From: Chloroflexota bacterium
Lineage (GTDB): Bacteria; Chloroflexota; Limnocylindria; QHBO01
Length of the DNA stretch: 16,020 nucleotides
Assembly: GCA_013694645.1 (NCBI GenBank)
Contig: JACDBZ010000098.1
Location: 1-16,020, forward strand
Direction: 5' to 3'
Shown here: positions 1-8,076 of the stretch, piece after piece
How the letters are laid out: every line of letters starts with the position of its first letter
Position numbering within the stretch: the first letter of the stretch is position 1
The notes under the pieces: generated by a model
Database searches by the model: none
What the model was told of the DNA's origin: nothing
Seen by the model: only the letters and a program-made list of their open reading frames with translations
Position numbers and translations under genes: made by a program

Positions 1-270
1 GTCCTGCAGGTCGCCGACGAGTTCTGCCCCTGGAATGACGGTCGCTGGTCACTGACCGTGGAGGACGGTGTCCCATACGTGGAGCCAACCGCCGATGCTC
101 CGGACATCGCGTGCGACGTGGCCGACGTGGCGGCGGCCTACCTCGGCGGCTTCAGCTTCACCCATCTCGCGGCCGCAGCGCGCGTGAGCGAGCAGGCGCC
201 CGGCGGCGTCGAGCGCGCCGACGCACTGTTCCGCACCGATCGCGCGCCCTGGTGCCCGCGACCCTTCTGA
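1..270 (+). CDS. Eis-like GNAT N-acetyltransferase, C-terminal fragment (5' end outside window)
   Basis: Frame 1 is open from the first base to the TGA at 268-270, giving the last 89 residues. The pattern resembles the C-terminal sterol-carrier-like domain of Eis-type acetyltransferases: 'CPWNDGRW' at the start, then 'DIACDVADVAAAYLGGFSF', a run of alanines, 'GGVERADALFRTDRAPWCPRPF' broken across the end. In known Eis proteins this domain closes the protein, and the terminal Phe carboxylate lies in the active site; the protein here also ends in Phe. Eis enzymes use acetyl-CoA to acetylate amines such as aminoglycosides or lysine side chains, but the substrate here is unknown. The GNAT domains lie left of the window, so the start and full length cannot be judged. 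The assignment rests on motif memory, not an alignment. Confidence 0.75.
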   Translation, partial: VLQVADEFCPWNDGRWSLTVEDGVPYVEPTADAPDIACDVADVAAAYLGGFSFTHLAAAARVSEQAPGGVERADALFRTDRAPWCPRPF

Positions 271-365
271 CCTTGCTGTCCCCCGAGCGCGAAGCTGCAG
301 CGCATCCAGAAGCGCGGGCGTGTGCATCGGGTGCACCTATCTACGAGGCTGCGGCCCCTCCGGAC

Positions 366-379
366 GAGTGATATCGCTC
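366..379. promoter_or_regulatory. Imperfect 14-bp dyad GAGTGATATCGCTC, possible operator
   Basis: The two halves match on six of seven positions around a central AT step, in a gene-free gap. It could be a regulator site, but no promoter or target gene is evident beside it. It may be chance. Confidence 0.2.
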
Positions 380-392
380 ACACGACCAAGAT

Positions 393-410
393 GTGCGCGG
401 GCCGCACTTT
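393..410 (+). terminator. Weak hairpin with short T tail
   Basis: GTGCG (393-397) can pair with CGCAC (403-407) across a five-base loop, followed by TTT. It lies about 120 nt after the Eis-like stop. The stem is only 5 bp and the T-run is short, so this is a poor terminator; it is listed because nothing better exists in the gap. Confidence 0.15.
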
Positions 411-522
411 CTGGTCGAGACTCGGCTCGAATGTCCCCGCACCGGCCCCACGTTGGTGGTTGCGTGCACCCCACGCACGCGCTGGCAGTTGAACGAAAAC
501 GGTCCGCCGGCGCGTGGAGGTG

Positions 523-2103
523 TCAGCCGACGGGGGTCGCGCCCTCAGCGCCTTCGGCTCGCGGTCGTTCGCGGGGCGGGTTGCGGATCCCCACCGCGTT
601 CATCGCGGCACCGGCAACCAGGAGGCCGGCAGCGACCAGCATCGCGAGGTGGAAGGCATCGGTCGACGCCTGGCGTGCGCCTTCCACAAGCGCCGGATCG
701 GTTCCCTCGGGCGTGCTCGTCAGGGGTTGGACCTGCTGACGCAGCTCTGGATCGTTGACGTCGAGGCCGGGAACGAGACCCGCGAGGGTGGGGTAGAAGG
801 TCGCCGTGATGGCGATGAACAGGACGGCGCTGACCAGCGGCGAGCCAACCCGGCTCACGGCGTTGTTGATTGCCGAGCCCAGCCCCGCATTCCGCACCGG
901 GATGGAGCTCATCAACGCGGTCGTCAGGGGCGCCACCAGCATGCTGATCCCCAGCCCGAAGACCACGAGGCCGAGGACGACGTCGATCAGCGTCGAGCCC
1001 GGCGGCACGAGCGTCGCAGGATCGGCGGGATCGGCGCGCCATGGCTCAGAGCCGGCCGGGATGCGCGCCAGCCAGAGAAGCCCGACCGCCATCACGATCG
1101 GGCCGATGGTCATGAACAGGCGCGGTCCAAAGCGCGCCGAGAACTGCCCGGCCGGCGTCGAGAGGAACGTGAGCATCAGCGCGATCGGGATGCCCACCGC
1201 CCCCGCGGCCACGGGTGAGTATCCGAGCGTCCCCTGCAGGAAGAGCGGCTGGAAGGCGAGGGTCACGTACAGCGCCCCGTAGATGACGAAGGTGGACAGG
1301 TTGACGACGGTGAAGTTGCGCGAGCCGAAGAGGCTCGGCGGCACGAGTGGCCGCGCGCGCGTCAGCATCAAGATCGGCACGGAAATGATGGCCACGGCGC
1401 CGATGCCGAGGGCCGCCCACGCGATCGGATCCTGCCATGCCCGCTCCTGCCCCCGGGTCGCGCCGAAGGCCAGACCACCGACGCCGATGGCGATCACTCC
1501 TGCCCCGAGCCAGTCGAAATGTCCACGCGCATCCGTGTCGCGGCTCTCCGGCACCTTCGCGGTCGCCCACAGCGCGATGGCGATGAGCGGCACGTTGATC
1601 AGGAAGGCGGCCCGCCAGCTCACCGACTGCACCAGAAAACCGCCGAGGAGCGGACCCACGATCGAGGTGGCCGATGTGCCGGCCGCCCAGAGGCCGATGG
1701 CGCGGCCGCGTTCCTCGCCCTCGAACACGGCGGTGATGATCGAGAGGCTGCCCGGAACGAGGACCGCGCCGAACGCGGCCTGCACGATCCGGGCGGCGAT
1801 GAGGAGCTCCATGGTCGGCGCCAACCCACAGCCGACGGATGCAACGCCGAACCCCGCGAGGCCGATCCTGAACATCCGGCGCCGCCCGAAGAAGTCGTTC
1901 AATGCCCCGGCCAGGATGAGGAGCGCCGAGAGAACGACGAAGTAGGCGCTGTTGACGTAGGTCAATCCCTCGAGGCGGGCCACGAAGATGGTGGGTAGCT
2001 CCCGTCCGATGGAATCGAGCGCGACGTTCACGATCGTCCCATCCAGGAACACGATCGCCGAACCGAGGATCGTGGCGACGAGAACGGCGGTGCGCTGGCT
2101 CAC
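523..2103 (-). CDS. MFS drug/proton antiporter, DHA2 (EmrB/QacA) family, 14 TM
   Basis: This 526-residue protein is probably a proton-driven exporter of drugs or other small lipophilic compounds in the cytoplasmic membrane. It has family signatures: 'LDGTIVNVALDSIG' in helix 1 (motif D1), the 'GALNDFFGRRRMFRIG' loop between helices 2 and 3 (motif A), and 'GPLLGGFLV' in helix 5 (antiporter motif C). Length and hydrophobic segments suit the 14-helix DHA2 class. A polar loop near residues 350-370, before a late helix, is normal for the class. The GTG start at 2103 places the protein directly at the hydrophobic first helix. A TACGAT hexamer 6 nt upstream suggests leaderless expression. The gene is divergent from the LacI gene and ends opposite the Eis-like gene. 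The substrate cannot be told from sequence. Confidence 0.92.
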   Translation of the reverse strand: MSQRTAVLVATILGSAIVFLDGTIVNVALDSIGRELPTIFVARLEGLTYVNSAYFVVLSALLILAGALNDFFGRRRMFRIGLAGFGVASVGCGLAPTMELLIAARIVQAAFGAVLVPGSLSIITAVFEGEERGRAIGLWAAGTSATSIVGPLLGGFLVQSVSWRAAFLINVPLIAIALWATAKVPESRDTDARGHFDWLGAGVIAIGVGGLAFGATRGQERAWQDPIAWAALGIGAVAIISVPILMLTRARPLVPPSLFGSRNFTVVNLSTFVIYGALYVTLAFQPLFLQGTLGYSPVAAGAVGIPIALMLTFLSTPAGQFSARFGPRLFMTIGPIVMAVGLLWLARIPAGSEPWRADPADPATLVPPGSTLIDVVLGLVVFGLGISMLVAPLTTALMSSIPVRNAGLGSAINNAVSRVGSPLVSAVLFIAITATFYPTLAGLVPGLDVNDPELRQQVQPLTSTPEGTDPALVEGARQASTDAFHLAMLVAAGLLVAGAAMNAVGIRNPPRERPRAEGAEGATPVG

Positions 2104-2109
2104 GCCAGC

Positions 2110-2115
2110 ATCGTA
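2110..2115 (-). promoter_or_regulatory. Candidate -10 element (TACGAT) of the MFS gene
   Basis: Read on the minus strand, TACGAT ends 6 nt before the GTG start, so transcription would begin at the start codon. No Shine-Dalgarno is visible. A TTGGCG lies 15 nt further upstream, a short spacing for a -35 box. Confidence 0.45.
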
Positions 2116-2266
2116 CGCCAGTCACCGATTCGCCAATTCGACCGATCTGAGGCTCCACGGCAATCGGGTTGGCCTGCGACCGACCGAACACGGCTCCTCG
2201 GTCAGGGTGCCAGGGTTGATTGGCCAAACGACCGAGAAGCGGGGTCGTGGTCCAGATTGTTCGTCA

Positions 2267-2287
2267 TAGGGTTAACCTGGTTAGCAT
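2267..2287 (+). promoter_or_regulatory. Candidate promoter/dyad cluster upstream of the LacI-family gene
   Basis: Three TANNNT hexamers (TAGGGT 2267-2272, TAACCT 2273-2278, TAGCAT 2282-2287) overlap two small dyads: GGTTAACC (2270-2277) and TAACC-T-GGTTA (2273-2283). TTGTTC at 2257-2262 is a possible -35 box for TAGCAT with a 19-nt spacer. A start point near 2285-2294 would put the operator at 2325-2338 just downstream. Which hexamer is used cannot be told. Confidence 0.3.
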
Positions 2288-2323
2288 CCCGTGCGGCACG
2301 CATTCTGCAGTCCATGGCGGGTA

Positions 2324-3355
2324 GTGAAAGCGCTTACATCACGCTCAGCCCGGCGCCGCCGTGACGCGACGATCTACGAGGTCGCGCGCCACGCCGGCGT
2401 GTCCATCGCGACGGTTTCGCGCGCCCAACGCAACGCCGGCGTCGTGGCACCGGCGACCCGGGCGCGCGTGGACCAGGCCGTCGCCGAACTCAACTACCGT
2501 CCGAATCGACTCGGCCGTTCGCTGGCGCGGGGCCACCACGACGCCACCGGCATCGTGTTTCCCGACCTCTCCGGGCCGTACTACTCGTCCGTGATTCTCG
2601 GCTTCGAGGATGCATCCGCAGCCGAGGGGCAGAGCGTTCTGATTCTCGCCACCCACGGGCGGCGCGGATCGGGCGACCTCGTCCTCGACCTGGCCGATCG
2701 GACCGACGGCCTGGTCCTGTTCGGACAGACCGTGGGTGATGACATCGTCGAGGAGCTCGATCGTCGGAGGGTGCCGCTCGTGCTACTCGCCCGCCCGACG
2801 CACGGTGAGGCGGACAGCGTTGGCGCCGAGAACCGGGCGTCGGCGCGCGCGCTCACGTTCCATCTCCTCGAGCATGGGTATCGACAGATCGGCTTCATCG
2901 GCGATCCGGATGGCTCGCCGGACGTCGGCGAGCGCTGGCTCGGCTACGGCGACGCCCACCGAGCGGTCGGCCGCGAGACGCCCGGCCCGGTCGTCTCCGG
3001 CTTCCGCACCGCCGATGGAGCCCGTGCCGCGACCGCGCTGCTCTCGCAGGCGGATCGGCCGGACGCGGTTGTCTGCGCCAACGATGAAATCGCGATGGGC
3101 GTCCTCGAGGCCGCTCGCGCCGCGCGACTTTCGATCCCCGACGACCTGGCCGTCACCGGCTGGGATGACATTCCGGCGGCACGCCACCTGGCCCCGCCGC
3201 TCACCACCGTGCGCCAACCGATGCTCGACCTCGGTCGGCGCGCGGCTGAATTGCTCCGCGACCGGATCTCGACACACCGGATCGAGCCGCGACACGAGCT
3301 TCTGCCAACCGAGCTGGTCATTCGTTCGAGCTGTGGTTGCACACCATCGACATGA
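2324..3355 (+). CDS. LacI-family transcriptional repressor of the sugar operon
   Basis: The protein has 343 residues from GTG 2324, normal for the family. Residues 16-36 ('TIYEVARHAGVSIATVSRA') are the LacI helix-turn-helix. 'NYRPNRLGRSLARG' follows as the minor-groove hinge helix, then a type I periplasmic-binding-like sensor domain ('ATGIVFPDLSGPYYSSVILG', 'DAVVCANDEIAMGVLEAA', 'TGWDDIPAARHLAPPLTTVRQP'). In this family sugar binding releases DNA. The frame is also open from GTG 2291. I prefer 2324 because it gives the usual short arm before the HTH and a possible TAGCAT -10 would be too close to 2291; neither start has a good Shine-Dalgarno. The next gene starts 14 nt after the stop, so the repressor probably heads and controls its own operon. 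The true effector is unknown; a product of the glycan taken up by the operon is likely. Confidence 0.9.
   Translation: MKALTSRSARRRRDATIYEVARHAGVSIATVSRAQRNAGVVAPATRARVDQAVAELNYRPNRLGRSLARGHHDATGIVFPDLSGPYYSSVILGFEDASAAEGQSVLILATHGRRGSGDLVLDLADRTDGLVLFGQTVGDDIVEELDRRRVPLVLLARPTHGEADSVGAENRASARALTFHLLEHGYRQIGFIGDPDGSPDVGERWLGYGDAHRAVGRETPGPVVSGFRTADGARAATALLSQADRPDAVVCANDEIAMGVLEAARAARLSIPDDLAVTGWDDIPAARHLAPPLTTVRQPMLDLGRRAAELLRDRISTHRIEPRHELLPTELVIRSSCGCTPST
2325..2338. promoter_or_regulatory. LacI/CcpA-type operator TGAAAGCGCTTACA on the repressor start codon
   Basis: The site matches the LacI-family consensus TGNAANCGNTTNCA at every fixed position. It is a palindrome with a single asymmetric pair around a central CG, the step usually kinked by the hinge-helix leucine. 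It overlaps the preferred GTG start (2324). The regulator beside it carries the 'ATVSR' recognition helix typical of proteins that bind such sites. The inference is autoregulation and, because the genes are tightly spaced, repression of the whole operon by blocking transcription just after its start. Confidence 0.7.
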
Positions 3356-3361
3356 AGGAGG
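3355..3361 (+). promoter_or_regulatory. Strong Shine-Dalgarno AAGGAGG deciding the SBP start
   Basis: AAGGAGG lies 8 nt before ATG 3370 and overlaps the last base of the LacI stop. This selects ATG 3370 over the in-frame upstream starts at 3337 and 3352, and it precedes an intact lipoprotein signal. Confidence 0.85.
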
Positions 3362-3369
3362 CACGAACC

Positions 3370-4647
3370 ATGAGGAATCGACGAAGGACCGGCGCGGTGC
3401 TGCTATCCGTGGCACTGGCGCTGGCGCTGGCCGCCTGCGGCCGCGCCGATGAGGGAAGTGGCGCTGCGTCGGGTCCAGCTTCGCAGGCTGCCGAGATTGA
3501 CACCAGCTCGGCAAGCGGCGAGATCAGCGTCTGGGCCATGGGCACGGAGGGCGACAACCTCGGCGTCCTGGCCGACGCGTTCATGGCCGACCATCCCGAC
3601 GTGACCGTGGAGGTGACGGCGGTCCCGTGGGACGCGGCGCACGATCGCATTGTCAACGCGATCGCCGGTGGCGAGGGGCCTGACGTGACCATGATCGGCA
3701 CGACCTGGATGGGCGAGTTCGCCCAGCTGGAAGGCATCGACCCGACCCCGTCGAACTTCGACCCCTCGCAGTTCTTCGAAGGCGCCTGGGACACGACCGT
3801 CGTGGACGGTACCTCGTACGGGGTGCCGTGGTACGTCGAGACGCGCCTTCTCTACTACCGCACCGACCTTGCCGAGGAGGGTGGCGTCACGGAGCCGCCG
3901 GCCACTTGGGACGACCTGAAGGCCATGGCAAAGGGGGTCCAGGACGCGGGCGCCGAGTACGGCATCAACCTTCAGCCCGGCGGAACGGGGTCGTGGCAGA
4001 CCTTCATGCCGTTCTTCTGGCAGGCGGGCGGCGAGATCATGGACGCGGACGCCACCTTCACGCTCGACGGTGAACCGTGCGTCGAGGCGCTCACCTTCTA
4101 CGACTCGTTCTTCGAGGAGGGCCTCACGGCACCCGCGGCGGGCGATGTGCCGCTCGAGGGCCAGTTCGCCAACGGCGATGTCGGCTCGTTCATCAGTGGC
4201 CCCTGGATGATCGGCATCGTCACCGATGCCGGCGCCGCCCCGGAGACGTGGACGGTCGCGCATCAGCCGACGGAGGAGGCCGGCACCTCGTTCGTCGGGG
4301 GCAGCAACCTCGGCGTGCTGGCCGACTCGGACAACAAGCAAGCAGCCTGGGCCTTTGTCGAGTACCTGTCCGATCCGGAAGTGCAGATCACGTGGTACGA
4401 GACCGTCAAGGACCTGCCGTCGGTCCAGTCGGCATGGGACAACGAGGCGCTGGCCGGCGATGAGCTGCTCTCGGCGTTCGGCGACCAGCTCTCCGATGCC
4501 AAGGCACCGCCGGCGATCGCCACGTGGGAGGAGGTTGCGGCCGAGATCGACGCCGTGATCGAGCAGGTGACGGTGGGCGACATGACGCCTGAGGATGGGT
4601 GCCCGGCGATGCAGGAAGCCGCCGACGGCATCGGCACCGGCGCCTAG
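3370..4647 (+). CDS. Sugar ABC transporter solute-binding lipoprotein (family 1, CUT1 class)
   Basis: This 425-residue lipoprotein is the extracellular receptor of the transporter encoded by the next two genes. Residues 1-22 are a lipoprotein signal (basic 'RNRRR', hydrophobic core, lipobox 'LAAC' with Cys23), followed by a Ser/Gly/Ala linker. The mature part shows family 1 binding-protein features: 'EISVWAMGTEGDNLGVLADAF' for the first strand, 'GPDVTMIGTTWMGEF', 'YGVPWYVETRLLYYRTDL', 'PPATWDDLKAMAK' and 'WAFVEYLSDPEVQITWY'. In known relatives such proteins bind mono- to oligosaccharides. Aromatic residues are frequent in the likely cleft, but the ligand cannot be named. The following permease gene starts 4 nt after the stop. 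A shared sugar-ABC ATPase elsewhere is expected to power uptake. Confidence 0.93.
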   Translation: MRNRRRTGAVLLSVALALALAACGRADEGSGAASGPASQAAEIDTSSASGEISVWAMGTEGDNLGVLADAFMADHPDVTVEVTAVPWDAAHDRIVNAIAGGEGPDVTMIGTTWMGEFAQLEGIDPTPSNFDPSQFFEGAWDTTVVDGTSYGVPWYVETRLLYYRTDLAEEGGVTEPPATWDDLKAMAKGVQDAGAEYGINLQPGGTGSWQTFMPFFWQAGGEIMDADATFTLDGEPCVEALTFYDSFFEEGLTAPAAGDVPLEGQFANGDVGSFISGPWMIGIVTDAGAAPETWTVAHQPTEEAGTSFVGGSNLGVLADSDNKQAAWAFVEYLSDPEVQITWYETVKDLPSVQSAWDNEALAGDELLSAFGDQLSDAKAPPAIATWEEVAAEIDAVIEQVTVGDMTPEDGCPAMQEAADGIGTGA

Positions 4648-4651
4648 GACC

Positions 4652-5584
4652 ATGAGCAGCCCGTCGGGGGCCATGGGTGCGGAACGTTCCGCATCCATGG
4701 CCGGCCGGTCTCGTGTTCGGGAGAGCCTGGTGGCGTGGAGCTTCGCACTGCCATTCCTCCTGCTCTTCACGGTCTTCATGGCCGGCCCGATCATGGTCGC
4801 ACTGGTCACCAGCTTCACCGACCTGCGGGTCACCGACATTCGCAATCCACTGTCGGTCGACTTCGTCGGGCTCGAGAACTATCTCGCGGTCCTTGGGGAC
4901 GCGCGTTTCCAGAAGGCGGCCGCCAACACGGCGGTCTTCGTGCTCGTCGGCGTGCCGCTGACCATGGCCCTGGGTCTCGCGGCGGCGGTGGGCCTGAACC
5001 AGGGCATCGTGCGTTTCCGCACATTCTTCCGCGTGGGCTTCTACCTGCCGGTGGTCACCAGCATCGTGGCCATCGCCGTGGTCTGGCGCCTGCTGCTCGG
5101 GACCGAGGCGGGCCTGATCAACGGCATCCTGGCCGGCTTCGGGATCGACGGGCCTGGCTGGCTGACGGACGAGCGCTACGCACTGTGGTCGATCATCGCC
5201 ATGGCCGCATGGCGCAACCTCGGCTTCCTGATGGTCATCTTCCTGGCGGGGCTGCAGACCATCCCCGGCGACCTGTACGAGGCGGCGGAGGTGGACGGCG
5301 CGAACCTCTGGCAGCGCTTCAAGGGCATCACCCTGCCGCTGATGCGCCCCACGCTGCTCTTCGGCGCGGTCATCACCGGCATCGGCTATGTACAGTTCTT
5401 CGAGGAAGTGTTCGTCATGACCGAGGGCGGACCGTTGAATGCCACCCTGTCCCTGGCGCTGTACGCCTACGACCAGTTCAGCTTCGGCAACTACGGGTAC
5501 ACGGCGGCCATCGCGTTTATCCTGTTCCTCGCGATCGCCATGCTGACCGTTGTCCAGTTCCGGCTCTTCCGGACGGAAGCGTGA
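4652..5584 (+). CDS. Sugar ABC transporter permease, MalF-like (CUT1)
   Basis: This 310-residue integral membrane protein is one half of the transmembrane channel. It has about six hydrophobic segments, the first at residues 28-52 ('AWSFALPFLLLFTVFMAGP'). The ABC-ATPase docking EAA loop is at residues 209-230 ('YEAAEVDGANLWQRFKGITLP'), matching the EAA-DGA-F-ITLP pattern. A mid-protein 'YLPVVTSIVAIAVVWRLLL' is typical of MalF/UgpA-type permeases. ATG 4652 lies 4 nt after the binding-protein stop and suggests translational coupling. ATG 4673 is a possible alternative with a G-rich stretch just before it, costing seven residues. The partners are the preceding binding protein and following permease; no ATPase is encoded nearby. 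Confidence 0.92.
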   Translation: MSSPSGAMGAERSASMAGRSRVRESLVAWSFALPFLLLFTVFMAGPIMVALVTSFTDLRVTDIRNPLSVDFVGLENYLAVLGDARFQKAAANTAVFVLVGVPLTMALGLAAAVGLNQGIVRFRTFFRVGFYLPVVTSIVAIAVVWRLLLGTEAGLINGILAGFGIDGPGWLTDERYALWSIIAMAAWRNLGFLMVIFLAGLQTIPGDLYEAAEVDGANLWQRFKGITLPLMRPTLLFGAVITGIGYVQFFEEVFVMTEGGPLNATLSLALYAYDQFSFGNYGYTAAIAFILFLAIAMLTVVQFRLFRTEA

Positions 5585-5594
5585 GGGGGCGTCG

Positions 5595-6464
5595 ATGACC
5601 ACCGTCGCCCCCACCCGTGACAGCGCGACCGCCCACGCCGGACCGCGACGTGGTGGCAGCGCCTGGTGGCTCTACTTGCTGCTGATCATCGGCGTCATCT
5701 TGCTGGTTGGACCGTTCATCTGGATGGTCCTGGGCTCGATCAAGACAACCGGCGAGCTGCGCCAGGTGCCGCCGACCTGGCTGCCGAAGAACCCGACGCT
5801 GTCGAACTACACGGATCTGCTCGACCGGCTCAGCTTCGCGCGCTTCTTCCTCAACTCGGCCATCGTGGCCGCCGCGGTGACCGCGGGCAACGTCATCTTC
5901 TGCTCGATGCTGGGCTACGCGCTGGCCAAGCTCAGCTTTCCTGGGAAGCGGATACTGTTCGCGATCGTCCTGGGCACGCTCATGGTGCCCGCCATCGTGA
6001 CCTTCATGCCGCTTTTCGTGCTCGTCGCGAACCTGGGCCTGGTGAACACGCACGCCGGGCTGATCCTGCCCTTCCTGGTCGGCGCATTCGGGGTCTTCCT
6101 GATGCGCCAGTTCATTGGCGGCATCCCCGACGAGCTGCTGGATGCCGCGCGCGTCGATGGCGCAGGCGAGCATTACATCTTCTGGCGGATCGTTATGCCG
6201 CTCTGCGGCCCGGCCATCGCGACGCTGACGATCCTCACCTTCCTCGGCAGCTGGAACAGCTTCCTCTGGCCGCTCGTCGTGGCCAACACCGAGGACATGT
6301 ACACCCTGCCGGTCGCCATCGCGCTGTTCGCGACCGGGCAGCAGGAGACGAACGTGGCGCTCCTCATGGCGGGCTCGGTCGTCGTCATCCTGCCGGTGCT
6401 GATCGTCTTCATCTTCCTCCAGCGCTACTTCACCCAGGGCATCGCAATGACCGGCATCAAGTAA
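5595..6464 (+). CDS. Sugar ABC transporter permease, MalG-like (CUT1)
   Basis: This 289-residue protein is the second transmembrane subunit. It has six predicted helices, beginning at residues 24-47 after a polar N-terminal tail. The EAA loop is at residues 179-203 ('DELLDAARVDGAGEHYIFWRIV'), as in MalG-type subunits. 'GSWNSFLWPLVV' and the C-terminal 'QRYFTQGIAMTGIK' are classic for this family. GAGGGGG (5583-5589), 5 nt before ATG 5595, supports the start. The gap from the previous stop is 10 nt, so the two permeases are surely co-transcribed. Confidence 0.94.
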   Translation: MTTVAPTRDSATAHAGPRRGGSAWWLYLLLIIGVILLVGPFIWMVLGSIKTTGELRQVPPTWLPKNPTLSNYTDLLDRLSFARFFLNSAIVAAAVTAGNVIFCSMLGYALAKLSFPGKRILFAIVLGTLMVPAIVTFMPLFVLVANLGLVNTHAGLILPFLVGAFGVFLMRQFIGGIPDELLDAARVDGAGEHYIFWRIVMPLCGPAIATLTILTFLGSWNSFLWPLVVANTEDMYTLPVAIALFATGQQETNVALLMAGSVVVILPVLIVFIFLQRYFTQGIAMTGIK

Positions 6465-6484
6465 CTTCACAAGGGGAACCTCAC

Positions 6485-8065
6485 ATGCGACCAAGCTTTC
6501 GACGCGTCACCGTGCTCGCGCTCATTTCCATGCTCGTCACGGTTCTCATCGTGCCCACAGCGACCTTTGCCAAGACCGATCGCAACGCCACTCTCCAGCG
6601 CTGGGCCGGCGACACCTGGACCAGCTTCGTGGCGATGACGAATCCGAATACCGGCATGCCGTCGGACAATATCGACGGCGATCTCGGGATCGCGTCTCGC
6701 TCCGCCTACACATCGCCGACGAACATCGCGATGTACATCTGGTCGGCACTGGCTGCCCGTGACCTCCAGATCATCACACCGCAGGAGGCGCGCGAGCGCA
6801 TCGCCGTCACGCTCACCAGTCTCAGCGCGATGGAGCGGCACGAGGCATCCGGCCAGTTCTGGAACTGGTACAACCCCGATACGCTGGAGAAGCTGACGGT
6901 CTGGCCGACCGACGGGAATCGGGTCTATCCGTTCGCGTCGAGTGTCGATAACGGGTGGCTCGCATCGGCCCTCCTGATGGTCGCCAACGAAGGCGTCGCG
7001 CAACTGCGCGGGCAGGCCGCTGAGCTGCTCGACAGCATGAACTTCGGCTGTTACTACGATCCCGCAGCCAACCAGATCCGCGGCGGCTTCTGGCTGCCGA
7101 CCGATGCGCCAGGCGGTGGCGTGATCGGTGACTATTGCGGGATGGGCGAGGATGTCCTCTACACGGGCCATCACTACGGTGCATTCAACACCGAGCCGCG
7201 CATCGCCAGCTATATCGGGATCGCCATGGGTGATATCCCGGCGCGGCACTACTTCGGCGGCTGGCGCACTTTCCCGAACACGTGCGACTGGAGCTGGCCG
7301 GAGACGAGGCCGATCGGCGAGTGGGCGACCTACACCGTCGGAGGCGTGGAGATGCCCGTCTTCGAAGGCGCGTACCGCTACGACGACCAGCTCGTGGTCC
7401 CGACCTGGGGCGGCAGCTCGTTCGAGGCATTCATGGTGCCGCTCGTCGTACCCGAGGAGGAGTGGGGGCCGAGGAGCTGGGGCATCACGCATCCACTGTA
7501 TGCGGAGACGATGATCGAGTACGGTCTCGACGAGGCGCAATACGGCTACTGGGGCTTCAGCCCATCGTCGGATCCGATGGTCACCGGTGGCTACCGCGAG
7601 TACGGGATCGACTACGTGGGGATGGAGCCGAACGGCTACACATCGGACGTTGAGAAGCTGACGCTCGCCAACGAGGGCTGGGACGATCCCGCTTGTCCGC
7701 GGCCGGCGACCGAGATCGCTGATTATGGCCAAGGCGTGGTGACGCCGCATGCCGCGGCCATCGCGCTCGACTTTGCGCCTGATGCCGCCTACGCGAACCT
7801 CGTCGCGCTCGAGGCCGACTTTCGTAGCCAGGACCCTGCCTTCGACCTGTACGGGGCCGGGGGTTTCAAGGATGCGGTGAACGTGGAGACGGGGCAGGTG
7901 GCCGACCGCTACCTGTCGCTCGACCAGGGGATGCTCCTGGCCGCGCTGGCGAACGAGCTGCGAAATGACCGACTCCAGCACTACTTCAGCCACGGCGCGG
8001 TCGAGCGGGCGCTCCGCCCGTTGATGGCCATGGAGGAGTTCGGAGCCGGCCGCGTCTCCGACTGA
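6485..8065 (+). CDS. Secreted DUF3131/PF10091 ('glycoamylase') glycoside hydrolase, beta-1,2-glucanase-related
   Basis: This 526-residue protein has a signal peptide at residues 1-29 (basic start, hydrophobic core, 'TATFA|K'). No lipobox or C-terminal anchor is seen, so it is probably secreted. Residues 35-190 look like DUF3131: 'YTSPTNIAMYIWSALAARDL', 'EARERIAVTLTSLSAMERH', 'FWNWYNPDTLE', 'SSVDNGWLASALLM'. Residues 300-505 look like PF10091: 'WGGSSFEAFMVPL', 'YGYWGFSPSSDP', 'GVVTPHAAAIALDFAPDAA', 'YLSLDQGMLLAAL'. Related (alpha/alpha)6-barrel enzymes include GH144 endo-beta-1,2-glucanases and the hydrolase-like part of cyclic beta-glucan synthases, so a beta-1,2-glucan target is plausible but unproven. 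I cannot map catalytic acids with confidence. AAGGGGA (6471-6477) lies 7 nt before the ATG. The frame is also open far upstream inside the permease gene, but that start is rejected. The gene sits directly after the permeases, suggesting its products are imported. Confidence 0.85.
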   Translation: MRPSFRRVTVLALISMLVTVLIVPTATFAKTDRNATLQRWAGDTWTSFVAMTNPNTGMPSDNIDGDLGIASRSAYTSPTNIAMYIWSALAARDLQIITPQEARERIAVTLTSLSAMERHEASGQFWNWYNPDTLEKLTVWPTDGNRVYPFASSVDNGWLASALLMVANEGVAQLRGQAAELLDSMNFGCYYDPAANQIRGGFWLPTDAPGGGVIGDYCGMGEDVLYTGHHYGAFNTEPRIASYIGIAMGDIPARHYFGGWRTFPNTCDWSWPETRPIGEWATYTVGGVEMPVFEGAYRYDDQLVVPTWGGSSFEAFMVPLVVPEEEWGPRSWGITHPLYAETMIEYGLDEAQYGYWGFSPSSDPMVTGGYREYGIDYVGMEPNGYTSDVEKLTLANEGWDDPACPRPATEIADYGQGVVTPHAAAIALDFAPDAAYANLVALEADFRSQDPAFDLYGAGGFKDAVNVETGQVADRYLSLDQGMLLAALANELRNDRLQHYFSHGAVERALRPLMAMEEFGAGRVSD

Positions 8066-8076
8066 TCGACCGTTAC

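Noticed and set aside
483..522. Terminator for the antiporter gene
   Set aside because: A GC-rich stretch is followed by TTTT on the minus strand, but the stem has a mismatch and does not fold into a convincing hairpin.
271..522. tRNA or small RNA gene in the first gap
   Set aside because: No cloverleaf or TψC-like sequence could be found by eye; only short hairpins.
320..739. Plus-strand frame in the 271-522 gap running into the antiporter gene
   Set aside because: It has no ribosome site, no recognisable motif, and its second half is antisense to the antiporter.
3403..4845. 480-residue minus-strand frame opposite the binding protein
   Set aside because: It mirrors the sugar-binding protein gene and has shadow-like Arg/His/Asp-rich composition with no motif.
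5666..6484. Long N-terminal extension of the secreted hydrolase into the permease gene
   Set aside because: The extension is an out-of-frame shadow of the permease; the start at 6485 has a Shine-Dalgarno and a proper signal peptide.
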